Origin: an uncultured Paracoccaceae bacterium
Lineage (GTDB): Bacteria; Pseudomonadota; Alphaproteobacteria; Rhodobacterales; Rhodobacteraceae
Assembly: GCA_947495795.1 (NCBI GenBank)
Contig: CANMAI010000001.1
Coordinates: 1-64,000, forward strand
Reading direction: 5' to 3'
Length of the DNA stretch: 64,000 nt
Position 1 is the first letter of the stretch; each line of letters begins with the position of its first letter. The position numbers and the translations under genes were made by a program. Of this stretch, positions 1-7,099 are shown piece after piece. The notes under the pieces were generated by a model. That model was not told the origin of the DNA. It did no database searches and saw only the letters and a program-made list of their open reading frames with translations.

Positions 1-86
1 ACGAAACCAGGCCGCATTCCTCGCTCGGAAACTTGACGCCAAGCGAATTTGCGGCCCAACTGAACGAAACCCGAAAGCTCGCATGA
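1..86 (+). CDS. IS3-family transposase OrfB, C-terminal end only (cut by window edge)
   Basis: Reading from base 3 gives RPHSSLGNLTPSEFAAQLNE and a TGA at 84-86. The RPHSSLG-LTP-EF signature is the usual C-terminus of IS3-family OrfB (rve-type DDE) transposases. Only about 27 codons are in the window, so subgroup and integrity cannot be judged. The following bases to about 165 (a CCCAGTACTTGGGGGCTAGACA-like stretch) look like the right end of the same element, but the other inverted repeat lies outside the window. Confidence 0.75.
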   Translation, partial: ETRPHSSLGNLTPSEFAAQLNETRKLA

Positions 87-166
87 AACCCAGACCAAAA
101 ACGGGGTGAGCTCCACCAGTGCCAGAAACTCTAATCAGAAATGGCCCAGTACTTGGGGGCTAGACA

Positions 167-316
167 GACGCACCGTTGCTGGCCAAACAGCTCGGCGGCA
201 TTGATCCCAAAGACATTGTGGGGCTGCCCAACTATCGCGTGCTGATGAAAATGGTGGTTCGAGGCGAACAAACTAGAGCATTTTCAGCCACCACCTTGCC
301 GGTATCAGCGCCGTAG
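167..316 (+). pseudogene. Remnant of a conjugative-transfer/T4SS-type ATPase, C-terminal part
   Basis: An open frame without a start codon encodes LAKQLGGIDPKDIVGLPNY, then VVRGEQTRAFSATTLP, ending at TAG 314-316. The pattern of a 'LPNY' segment followed by 'SRAFSA-TLP' is what I associate with the C-terminus of type IV secretion DNA-binding or conjugative-transfer ATPases. The fragment starts directly at the end of the preceding insertion element, which probably removed the 5' part. The family call is by pattern memory only. That it is a decayed fragment is more certain than its identity. Confidence 0.45.
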
Positions 317-663
317 CGACACATAGCTGCTCATCCAAACATATGCGATTTCAGTGACTAAAAAGAGACTAAACTCCCGCATTGAAAGCTTAAGATCTCT
401 TCTAAGTGGTGTCAGTGGACCATAAGAGTGCAGGTTTTCAAATGACTCGGAAAAATTGGTGCGCAACCAATTGATAAAAATCGATAATATCGGACGTCCA
501 TTAACTTTGATCATAATGATACAGGATTGAATCATAAGCGTGCTGATTTGTTTCGCGCCCTATCAAATCCATTTGTGCGGACAGACGCCAGCCAACAACG
601 GATTTATATAAATTTTACGAATTCTGGAATACCCAGGCCGACAACCTTGAGCGCTTTTTGGGG
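317..663. other. AT-rich stretch without a recognisable gene
   Basis: Short open frames exist on both strands (305-535 minus, 527-895 plus), but neither encodes anything recognisable. The second lies largely antisense to the helicase pseudogene. Base composition is richer in A+T than the core genes to the right. It is probably decayed accessory DNA. Confidence 0.4.
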
Positions 664-1350
664 CTATGACGCTTCAGATCTTTTTTCCGCAACCGGCAAA
701 CTGTTAGCCATCGCTCGAACGTGCCCTACGCCAGACCAGGCACCATGGGAACCAATTACATATAGACTTTGCTTCGCCCGACTAACCGCAACATTGACAA
801 TATTTGGCGAATTGCCTGCCCATGCTCTTGCTCCACCATGGGAAGACGAAGGCGCACCAAGAACGAAGAAAACGGCTTCCGCCTCTCTGCCTTGAACAGT
901 ATGAACGGTTCCCACGCGATCACCTAGCCATTGTCCAAGTCAGCGATGCCCAACTTATCGAATAGGTCCGGATCAGTCCGCAGTCTTTTTCGGATGCCAT
1001 TGGCCACATCGCGGAATGGAGTGATGACAAACAGATCAGGATCCAACACACCACTACTGGCGAGTTCTCTCAATAGACGGACGGTAAATTCACCTTCCGC
1101 TGGGCACCACTTGGTCTCAGCTTCTCCATCAATATCAAACCATCTGGACCGACCAATTACATCTGTCACCGCGCCGGGTTTCGGTTTCCCGGCTGCATGG
1201 ACCATTTGACCGTCATATGCGACTTCATTCGAAATACCGAACATGGGGTCTTGGCATCTGCGATGAACGAGAAGCGGGATACCCACTCGCCTTGGTTCTG
1301 CATCGCCACGGAACTCGCCCTGATGATTTGAAGCTTGGTCCGCCACCGTT
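664..1350 (-). pseudogene. DNA2/NAM7-type superfamily 1 helicase, frameshifted and interrupted by an IS
   Basis: Two minus-strand frames are pieces of one protein. The first (1346 to 924) has VGIPLLVHRRCQDPMFGISN, RSRWFDIDG, KWCPAEGE and DLFVITPF. The second (915 to 664) has VGTVHTVQGREAEAVFFVLG and NIVNVAVSRAKQSLYVIG. Together these are the C-terminal RecA-like half of an AAA_12-type helicase (motifs III to VI). The first frame stops at 924 after DLDNG. Homologues would continue as '(W)LGDRVGTVHTVQG', and LGDRV is present in another frame, so a small deletion near 922 shifted the frame. The 5' side is cut by the IS at 1351. No Walker A region was found beyond it. Confidence 0.8.
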
Positions 1351-1436
1351 TGTCTGACGTCAGCGCCTATGGGTCCAAATAGGGTTATTTTCTAAGGGAG
1401 TGTTTGTTGCTCATCGTAGCCACCAGGGAGTGGACG

Positions 1437-1802
1437 ATGAGAAAGACAACGAAGAGCCCAGGCGAGAAGATCGTCAAAGACATCAAGCGCGCCACGCGCA
1501 AGCATTATTCATCTGAAGAGAAGATCAGGATCGTGCTGGATGGCTTGCGTGGCGAAGACAGCATAGCCGAGCTTTGCCGTCGTGAAGGCATATCCCAGGG
1601 TATCTATTACAAGTGGTCCAAGGACTTCATGGAAGCCGGTAAGAAGCGGCTGGCCGGCGATACGGCACGTGCTGCAAACACTGATGAGGTCAAGGAACTG
1701 CGCCGGGAGGCGAAGGATCTCAAAGAGGTGGTTGCAGAACAAACCCTCGAACTCCGCCTTCTCAAAAAAAGCATGCTTGGGGATGGGGACGACCGCGAAT
1801 GA
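1437..1802 (+). CDS. IS3-family transposase OrfA
   Basis: This is a small basic protein with an N-terminal helix-turn-helix of the transposase-8 type (KHYSSEEKIRIVLDGLRG, then AELCRREGISQGIYYKW). A leucine-rich coiled coil follows (LRREAKDLKEVVAEQTLELR), matching the usual multimerisation zipper. I chose ATG 1437, which follows a GGGAG about 7 nt upstream. The frame is open to 1404 with a weaker start. It binds the IS ends and, with OrfB, forms the active transposase. Its stop overlaps the orfB start (ATGA, 1799-1802). Confidence 0.88.
   Translation: MRKTTKSPGEKIVKDIKRATRKHYSSEEKIRIVLDGLRGEDSIAELCRREGISQGIYYKWSKDFMEAGKKRLAGDTARAANTDEVKELRREAKDLKEVVAEQTLELRLLKKSMLGDGDDRE
1764..1771 (+). promoter_or_regulatory. 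Possible -1 frameshift slippery run between orfA and orfB
   Basis: A run of seven A followed by G occurs near the end of orfA. Slipping back by one base here puts ribosomes in the orfB frame: the -1 product would read LLKKKHAWGWGRPRM and continue into the OrfB sequence. IS3-family elements normally make the OrfAB fusion this way on A-rich slippery sites. The codon register is not the textbook A_AAA_AAG register, so this is a candidate only. Confidence 0.4.
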
Positions 1803-2779
1803 GGTATGCTGCATCAGAGAAACTTGAGATCATTCGGCTGGTGGAAGAGAGCCATCTGTCAGCGCGTCGGACATTGGCCAAGTTGGGTATCCCTCGAACG
1901 ACGTTCTATCGCTGGTACGACCGGTATCTGCAGCGTGGCGAGGATGGCTTGCAAGATCAATCTCCCAAGCCAAAACACGTCTGGAACCGCGTGCCCGATG
2001 AGGTGAAGTGCAAGGTCGTCGACTTCGCCTTGCAGGAGACAGAGCTGTCACCGCGTGAGTTGGCGGTGACGTTCACGGACCAAGAGAGGTATTTTGTGTC
2101 GGAATCCACGGTGTATCGCGTGCTGAAGGCCCATGATCTGATCACCAGCCCGGCATTTATCGTGCTTAAGGCGGCAAATGAGTTCAAAGACAAGGCGACG
2201 GCCATAAACCAGCTTTGGCAGACAGACTTCACCTACATCAAGATCCTTGGCTGGGGCTGGTTCTATCTTAGCACGGCTCTCGACGATTACAGCCGCTACA
2301 TCGTCTCTTGGAAGTTATGTACGAACATGCGGGCGCAGGATGTGACGGATACACTGGACCTCGCATTGCAGGCGTCCGATTGTGACCAAGTTCACGTCGT
2401 CCACAAACCACGTTTGCTCAGCGACAACGGATCAAGCTACGTCTCTAGCGACTTGGCTGAGTGGCTGCAGGACAAGGGCATGAAGCACTCGCGCGGTGCG
2501 CCGTATCACCCTCAGACTCAAGGCAAGATCGAACGCTGGCACAAAACCTTGAAGAACCGCATCCTACTCGAAAACTACTTCCTGCCCGGCGATCTTGAAG
2601 CCCAGATCGAAGCCTTCGTCGATCACTACAATCATCAGCGGTATCATGAGAGCATCAACAACGTCACACCAGCTGACGTCTACTTCGGGCGTGACAAAGC
2701 CATTCTAAGACAACGCGAAAGGATCAAACGAAAGACACTCGAAGCGCGACGCTTGCATCACCGCCAGCACGCCGCATAA
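1799..2779 (+). CDS. IS3-family transposase OrfB (DDE integrase core)
   Basis: This 326-aa protein has an N-terminal helix-turn-helix-like part (ARRTLAKLGIPRTTFYRWYD) and an rve integrase catalytic core. The DDE residues are visible: D in QLWQTDFTYIK, D in LLSDNGSSYV, and E in QGKIERWHKTLKNR. The C-terminus shows the family's YHESINNVTPADVYFGR motif. It is full length with no internal stop, so the element may be active when produced as an OrfAB fusion. Start ATG 1799 overlaps the orfA stop. Confidence 0.92.
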   Translation: MRYAASEKLEIIRLVEESHLSARRTLAKLGIPRTTFYRWYDRYLQRGEDGLQDQSPKPKHVWNRVPDEVKCKVVDFALQETELSPRELAVTFTDQERYFVSESTVYRVLKAHDLITSPAFIVLKAANEFKDKATAINQLWQTDFTYIKILGWGWFYLSTALDDYSRYIVSWKLCTNMRAQDVTDTLDLALQASDCDQVHVVHKPRLLSDNGSSYVSSDLAEWLQDKGMKHSRGAPYHPQTQGKIERWHKTLKNRILLENYFLPGDLEAQIEAFVDHYNHQRYHESINNVTPADVYFGRDKAILRQRERIKRKTLEARRLHHRQHAA

Positions 2780-2853
2780 TCAAACCAACCAGATGAGCCA
2801 AACTCTCTCTTAAGTTAGGCCGCTCTTGGTCCTAAAAACCCTGACGACGGACA

Positions 2854-3068
2854 GTTAAACGGAATACTGATGTTCTAGAGGTCTTGTTCGAACAGTAGGC
2901 TGGCATCTAGACTACAGACACAGATGCTTCGTACAGCGAACAACGAGTTTCTGCATTGTCGGGGCTCGCCGTTTTCGAGAGAGCAAGAGACATGCAGTCA
3001 AAGGTCCGCTTTGGCTATATCGGCTCGGTCGCTTCGCAACCGCAGCGAAAGTCTGCTCTCCGCCAATT
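2854..3068. other. Gap between two IS elements, no gene recognised
   Basis: This 215-bp stretch is probably the rest of the locus into which the IS3 element jumped. Translating the minus strand across the insertion point gives only a weak continuation towards helicase (a short 'TSVFRLTVADQ'-like reading). The upstream helicase part is therefore lost or too decayed to follow. Confidence 0.35.
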
Positions 3069-4552
3069 CTGTTGAAATAATAATGGGTTGCGCCGCAGCA
3101 AAGGGCCGCCAAAATGGTGGTCTGATCAACCCGTTCAGACCGGTTCCGGGAGTAGCTTGGCCATCTTACGAAGGTTCTGCGCGGTGGCTGCCATGGTGAA
3201 CTCGTCCTTGGCTCCGTTTGGTCCTCTGAGGCGTAGTCGGTCCAGACCCATGATCTTCTTCATGTGAGCGAACAGCATTTCCACCTTCCGCCTGGCTCGG
3301 CGTGAGGCAACGAAGGCATCGGTCTCTGCAATGGCGCGGGCCATGTCTCGCGCGCCCTCATGAATTGATCGCGTGACCGCTCGCGTGGGCGTCTTTGGGC
3401 AGCACCGGTACTTCAGTTCGCACGTGTCGCAGTCCGACTTGAGAGAACGGTAGCGGACGGTCTCATCGTCTTTCACCTGTGGGCGGATTGTCTGGAATTG
3501 GCGGCGGCTCGTAAGCAGCTCCTTCCCGCCAGGGCATAGGTATCGGTCTTTGATATGATCGAATTGGAAGTCGGCGCGGGAAAATGTCTGATTGAAGCGC
3601 GAGGATTTATCTAGAACGGGAACATGCGGCTCGATCCCTTTCTCATGGACCAGCCAGCCGAGCGTCTCGGCGTTGCCATAGGCGCCATCGCCGACGAAGC
3701 GCTCAGGATACAGGCCAAACCTCTCTTCGACGCGATCAACCATGTCGAGCGCGGCGTTCACCTCAGCCTGGCGGATCGGCGCAGTGGTCTCGACATCGAC
3801 GATAACGGCGTTTTCCAGATCAACCAGATAGTTGGTTGAATAGGCGAAGATCGAATAAGCCTTCTTCGCACCGGTGAACCTGGCGGCTGGATCGACCGGC
3901 GACAGCACCTTGGGCTTAACCGGTGTCGCGTCGCCGAAAGCGGCATCGTCCAGCGTCTCAAAGTATTCGTTGGTCGCGCGGGTGATCCGCTCGGGTGTCC
4001 AGCCAGCGGCCTCGACCTTGTTCAGCCGCTTCGCATCCGCCTGCACGATGGAGGCATCAACGCCGAACGCCTCACCGCCGACCAGGCCCTCGGCTATGCA
4101 GCGGGCAAGCACCGTCTCGAACAGATGCCGGAACAGATCGCTGTCACGGAAGCGACCATGCCGGTTCTTCGAAAAGGTAGAGTGATCCGGGATAGGGTCC
4201 GTGAGATCGAGGCGGCAAAACCAGCGATAGGCCAGGTTGAGATGCACTTCGTCACAAAGCCGCCGCTCTGACCGAATGCCCATGGCACAGCCCAGCAACA
4301 ACATCCGGATCATCAGTTCCGGATCAATCGAGGGGCGGCCCTGGTGGCTGTAATACGGGGCGAGGAAACTGCGGATATCGCTGAGGTCCAGAAACCGATT
4401 GATCTTGCGCAGCAGGTGATCTGCCGGAACGTGATCCTCGATGCTGAATTCGTAGAATAGCGCTCCTTGCGCAACTTGCCTCGGCCCCATCATCCGCCCA
4501 ATCCCTCTTTTCTTGGAACGATTGAATCAGGACTAAACCACTACTTCAACAG
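3069..4552 (-). mobile_element. IS1182-type (IS5/IS1182 group) insertion sequence
   Basis: The transposase gene at 3135-4493 is flanked by imperfect inverted repeats. CTGTTGAAATAATAAT starts at 3069, and CTGTTGAAGTAGTGGT is read inward on the minus strand from 4552, matching at 12 of the first 16 positions including the first eight. No obvious target duplication flanks these positions, so the exact ends are uncertain by a few bases, or one flank has recombined. Confidence 0.65.
3135..4493 (-). CDS. IS1182-family transposase
   Basis: This 452-aa protein opens with the DUF772-type N-terminal domain: HVPADHLLRKINRFLDL, then GRPSIDPELMIRMLLLG. A DDE core follows, with D in AFGVDASIVQADAKR and D in ERFVGDGAYGN. 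A cysteine-rich segment (CDTCELKYRCCPKTP) and the RRARRKVEMLFAHMKKIMGL motif carry the family's C-terminal glutamate region. Length and domain order are normal and the frame is intact, so the element may still be active. It lies on the island side of tRNA-Lys. Confidence 0.92.
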   Translation of the reverse strand: MMGPRQVAQGALFYEFSIEDHVPADHLLRKINRFLDLSDIRSFLAPYYSHQGRPSIDPELMIRMLLLGCAMGIRSERRLCDEVHLNLAYRWFCRLDLTDPIPDHSTFSKNRHGRFRDSDLFRHLFETVLARCIAEGLVGGEAFGVDASIVQADAKRLNKVEAAGWTPERITRATNEYFETLDDAAFGDATPVKPKVLSPVDPAARFTGAKKAYSIFAYSTNYLVDLENAVIVDVETTAPIRQAEVNAALDMVDRVEERFGLYPERFVGDGAYGNAETLGWLVHEKGIEPHVPVLDKSSRFNQTFSRADFQFDHIKDRYLCPGGKELLTSRRQFQTIRPQVKDDETVRYRSLKSDCDTCELKYRCCPKTPTRAVTRSIHEGARDMARAIAETDAFVASRRARRKVEMLFAHMKKIMGLDRLRLRGPNGAKDEFTMAATAQNLRKMAKLLPEPV

Positions 4553-4701
4553 CGAGTTTTTCAACACCATTCGCCCATCACGCAAAGGAGAAGCAATCGC
4601 TCCCGGAGAGGGTACTAGTCCGCTTGACCATCGGTGGTACCTATGTGGTACCGTTGCCAGCCTTGGAAAACAAAGTTCTCTACATAAGTGTCTGAAATAA
4701 T

Positions 4702-4777
4702 TGGTGAGCCCGACAGGATTCGAACCTGTGACCCACTGATTAAAAGTCAGTTGCTCTACCAACTGAGCTACGGGCCC
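4702..4777 (-). tRNA. tRNA-Lys (anticodon UUU)
   Basis: The minus strand from 4777 gives a 76-nt cloverleaf. The acceptor stem GGGCCCG pairs with CGGGCTC, the D arm is GCTCAGTTGGTAGAGC, the anticodon loop is CTTTTAA with anticodon TTT, the T arm contains GGTTCGAATCC, and CCA is encoded at 4704-4702. The 3' end faces the IS-rich region to the left, the typical orientation for an island that integrated at a tRNA 3' end. Confidence 0.97.
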
Positions 4778-4900
4778 GACCGAGGGATTGAGGTAGACGG
4801 GTCCTGACGGGTGGTCAAGAGGATTCGTCGGATTTCTGCGGCTTTGTCATCTGGTTTCGCAGGACTAGCAAGATTACTCCACTTCCACTATATCGCGCGG

Positions 4901-5731
4901 ATGACAAGAACTCCCGCTTCGCCGCCGGTCCGGTTTCTCAAGATGCATGGGCTTGGCAATGACTTTGTAATTGTTGATGCGCGTACTGGAACCAACCCGG
5001 TGACGCCTGATCTGGTGCGCGCTTTGGGAGACAGGCATTGCGGCGTTGGGTTTGATCAGCTGGCTGTAATTCACACTGGCACCGATACCGACGTGCAACT
5101 GACATTCTGGAATTCCGATGGCTCCCTGTCCGGAGCTTGCGGCAATGCAACCCGCTGTATTGCGCGCCTTGTGATGGAAGAAACAGGACAGAAGCGCGTC
5201 ACGCTCCGCACGGATTTCGATATCCTGATCGCCGAGGAGGCTGGCAACGGACTGACGCGCGTGAACATGGGGCGTCCGGCATTGGAATGGGAGCAAGTAC
5301 CACTTGCGGCTGCCTCCGATACGGTTTCTCTGCCGCTCCCAGGCGCGCCTGGCGCGCTCAGCATGGGCAATCCGCATTGTGTTTTTGTGGTGGAGGATGC
5401 CGACGGGGCAGATATTGCAGCACTGGGAGCCGAATTCGAGACGCATCCCCTCTTCCCCGAGCGCACAAACGTGGAGATGGTTCAGGTGATGGCGCCCAAC
5501 AGGCTGCGCTTGCGTATCTGGGAACGGGGCGTCGGCATCACCCTTGCTTCGGGGTCCTGTGCCTGCGCAGCTCTCGTGGCCTGCGTGCGCAAGGGCCTTA
5601 CTGATCGGAAGGCAACTATCGTTGTTGACGGTGGTGTGATGGAAGGTGAGTGGCGCGACGATGGTGTATGGCTCACGGGGCCAACACAGAAGGTATTTGA
5701 AGGAACGCTCTCATCGGAGTTCACAACATGA
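4901..5731 (+). CDS. dapF: Diaminopimelate epimerase
   Basis: DapF interconverts LL- and meso-diaminopimelate, supplying lysine and peptidoglycan. The 276-aa protein shows FLKMHGLGNDFVIVDAR at the N-terminus and the first catalytic motif SGACGNATRC with Cys80. The second motif reads ERGVGITLASGSCACAA. The usual form is '-ACGTGACA-', so the position of the second catalytic Cys holds Ser217, and a Cys appears two residues later than that motif's first glycine, at 220. I chose ATG 4901 because the protein then starts just before the conserved 'MHGLGND'. The frame is open further upstream. It overlaps mtaB by ATGA, so the two are translationally coupled. Confidence 0.9.
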   Translation: MTRTPASPPVRFLKMHGLGNDFVIVDARTGTNPVTPDLVRALGDRHCGVGFDQLAVIHTGTDTDVQLTFWNSDGSLSGACGNATRCIARLVMEETGQKRVTLRTDFDILIAEEAGNGLTRVNMGRPALEWEQVPLAAASDTVSLPLPGAPGALSMGNPHCVFVVEDADGADIAALGAEFETHPLFPERTNVEMVQVMAPNRLRLRIWERGVGITLASGSCACAALVACVRKGLTDRKATIVVDGGVMEGEWRDDGVWLTGPTQKVFEGTLSSEFTT

Positions 5732-6993
5732 GTGCACCGAGGTTTGAAACGTTCGGCTGTCGGCTCAATGCTTATGAGACGGAGGCCATGAAGGAACTGG
5801 CAGAAGGGGCTGGTATCGGCAATGCGGTGGTTGTGAATACCTGCGCGGTAACTGCCGAGGCTGTTCGTCAATCTCGCCAGCGCATCCGCAAACTTTCCCG
5901 CGAAAATCCGGATGCCCGGATCATCGTCACCGGATGTGCCGCACAAACGGAGCCTGAAACCTACCGCGACATGGCCGAAGTAGATCACGTGATCGGCAAT
6001 CTTGAGAAGATGCGGGTGGAGACATGGGAGAAACTCTCCAGCCCCGATTTCATTGGCGAAACGGAGCGGGTGCAGGTGGACGATATCATGTCGGCTACCG
6101 AGACAGCGGGGCATCTGATTGATGGGTTCGGTACGCGCGCCCGTGCCTATGTGCAGGTGCAAAACGGATGTGATCATCGCTGTACTTTCTGCATCATACC
6201 CTACGGACGCGGCAATTCCCGCTCCGTTCCTGCAGGTGTGGTTGTCGAGCAGATCCAGAGACTGGTGGATCGGGGTTACAACGAGGTGGTGCTGACGGGC
6301 GTTGATCTTACAAGCTGGGGCGCGGATCTTCCGGCGAAGCCACAGCTTGGCAATCTCGTGAAGCGAATCCTTAGGCTGGTGCCCGATCTGCCACGGCTTC
6401 GCATCAGCTCCATTGACAGTATTGAGGCGGACCCTGCTCTGATCGACGCGATCGCCGGAGAGGCGCGCCTTATGCCGCATCTACATCTCTCCCTTCAGGC
6501 TGGGGACAATATGATCCTCAAGCGCATGAAGCGTCGGCATTTGCGCGAGGATGCCATCCGGTTCTGCGAAGACATGCGCAAGGCGCGTCCGGATATCGTC
6601 TACGGGGCGGATATCATTGCCGGATTTCCGACGGAGACGGACGCGATGTTCGAGAACTCGCTGCAGCTGGTGGAAGAGTGTGGCCTCACATGGCTGCATG
6701 TTTTCCCTTATTCCGCGCGGGAGGGAACGCCGGCTGCGCGGATGCCGAAAGTGAATGGTGCTGCCATCAAGGAAAGGGCTGCAATGCTGCGAGCTGCGGG
6801 CGAGGAGCAGGTTGCCCGGCATCTGGCTGCGCGCGTTGGCAGCAAGGGCGAGATCCTGATGGAAACGCCGATGCGCGGGCGACTCGCCGATTTCACGGAA
6901 GTGGATCTGGCAGAGCAGGCTCCGGAAGGCGCATTGGTTCAGGCAAATATTACGGGAACCAGCGGCACGCGGCTCACCGGAAAGCTTGTCTAG
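5728..6993 (+). CDS. mtaB: tRNA (t6A37) C2-methylthiotransferase MtaB
   Basis: MtaB is a radical-SAM iron-sulfur enzyme that converts t6A37 to ms2t6A37 in ANN-decoding tRNAs. The 421-aa protein has the UPF0004 N-terminal domain with three cluster cysteines (ETFGCRLN, VVNTCAVT, VTGCAAQ). The radical-SAM CxxxCxxC lies in NGCDHRCTFCIIPYGRG, followed by a C-terminal TRAM-like segment. 'CRLNAYETEAM' distinguishes MtaB from MiaB and RimO. It is coupled to dapF by overlapping ATGA. The dapF-mtaB pair is common in Rhodobacterales. Confidence 0.93.
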   Translation: MSAPRFETFGCRLNAYETEAMKELAEGAGIGNAVVVNTCAVTAEAVRQSRQRIRKLSRENPDARIIVTGCAAQTEPETYRDMAEVDHVIGNLEKMRVETWEKLSSPDFIGETERVQVDDIMSATETAGHLIDGFGTRARAYVQVQNGCDHRCTFCIIPYGRGNSRSVPAGVVVEQIQRLVDRGYNEVVLTGVDLTSWGADLPAKPQLGNLVKRILRLVPDLPRLRISSIDSIEADPALIDAIAGEARLMPHLHLSLQAGDNMILKRMKRRHLREDAIRFCEDMRKARPDIVYGADIIAGFPTETDAMFENSLQLVEECGLTWLHVFPYSAREGTPAARMPKVNGAAIKERAAMLRAAGEEQVARHLAARVGSKGEILMETPMRGRLADFTEVDLAEQAPEGALVQANITGTSGTRLTGKLV

Positions 6994-7092
6994 AGCGTTT
7001 TGCTTTCAACTCGAAAGAAGCCTTATCACCTAATGCGTTGAAATCTTTGGCTTCAGGCAGCGATATGTGTTTCAAGTTTAAAGCGAGACGCT
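6994..7092. repeat. Palindromic dispersed element, copy 1 (about 99 bp)
   Basis: The arms are AGCGTTTTGCTTTCAACTCG at the left and, read from the right on the minus strand, AGCGTCTCGCTTTAAACTTG. The middle contains TGCGTTGAAATCTTTGGCTT and a 'CAGGCAGCGATA' segment. Related copies lie at 63112-63210 and, degenerate, at 51336-51428. This copy fills the gap between convergent mtaB and puuD, so it may act as a bidirectional terminator or mRNA-end structure. It has no long T run. Confidence 0.8.
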
Positions 7093-7099
7093 GTAGCCG

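Larger units (their letters stand above)
1351..2853 (+). mobile_element. IS3-family insertion sequence, apparently complete
   Basis: The left end at 1351 reads TGTCTGACGTCAGCG. The right end, read inward on the minus strand from 2853, reads TGTCCGTCGTCAGGG, giving imperfect terminal inverted repeats with the TG...CA ends usual for IS3 elements. GTT at 1348-1350 is repeated as GTT at 2854-2856, a 3-bp target duplication of the size typical for the family. The element is about 1.5 kb and carries overlapping orfA and orfB. It sits inside the helicase pseudogene. Confidence 0.9.

Noticed and set aside
527-895. Plus-strand open frame of 122 codons near the left edge
   Set aside because: It runs antisense to the helicase C-terminal motifs (NVAVSRAKQSLYVIG), which are clearly the real coding signal. 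Its own translation is not recognisable.
4553-4701. Possible phage integrase start between IS1182 and tRNA-Lys (paired GGTACC motifs, short minus-strand frame)
   Set aside because: The minus-strand ATG frame there ends after 17 codons and shows no integrase motif. Two GGTACC sites alone do not support a feature.
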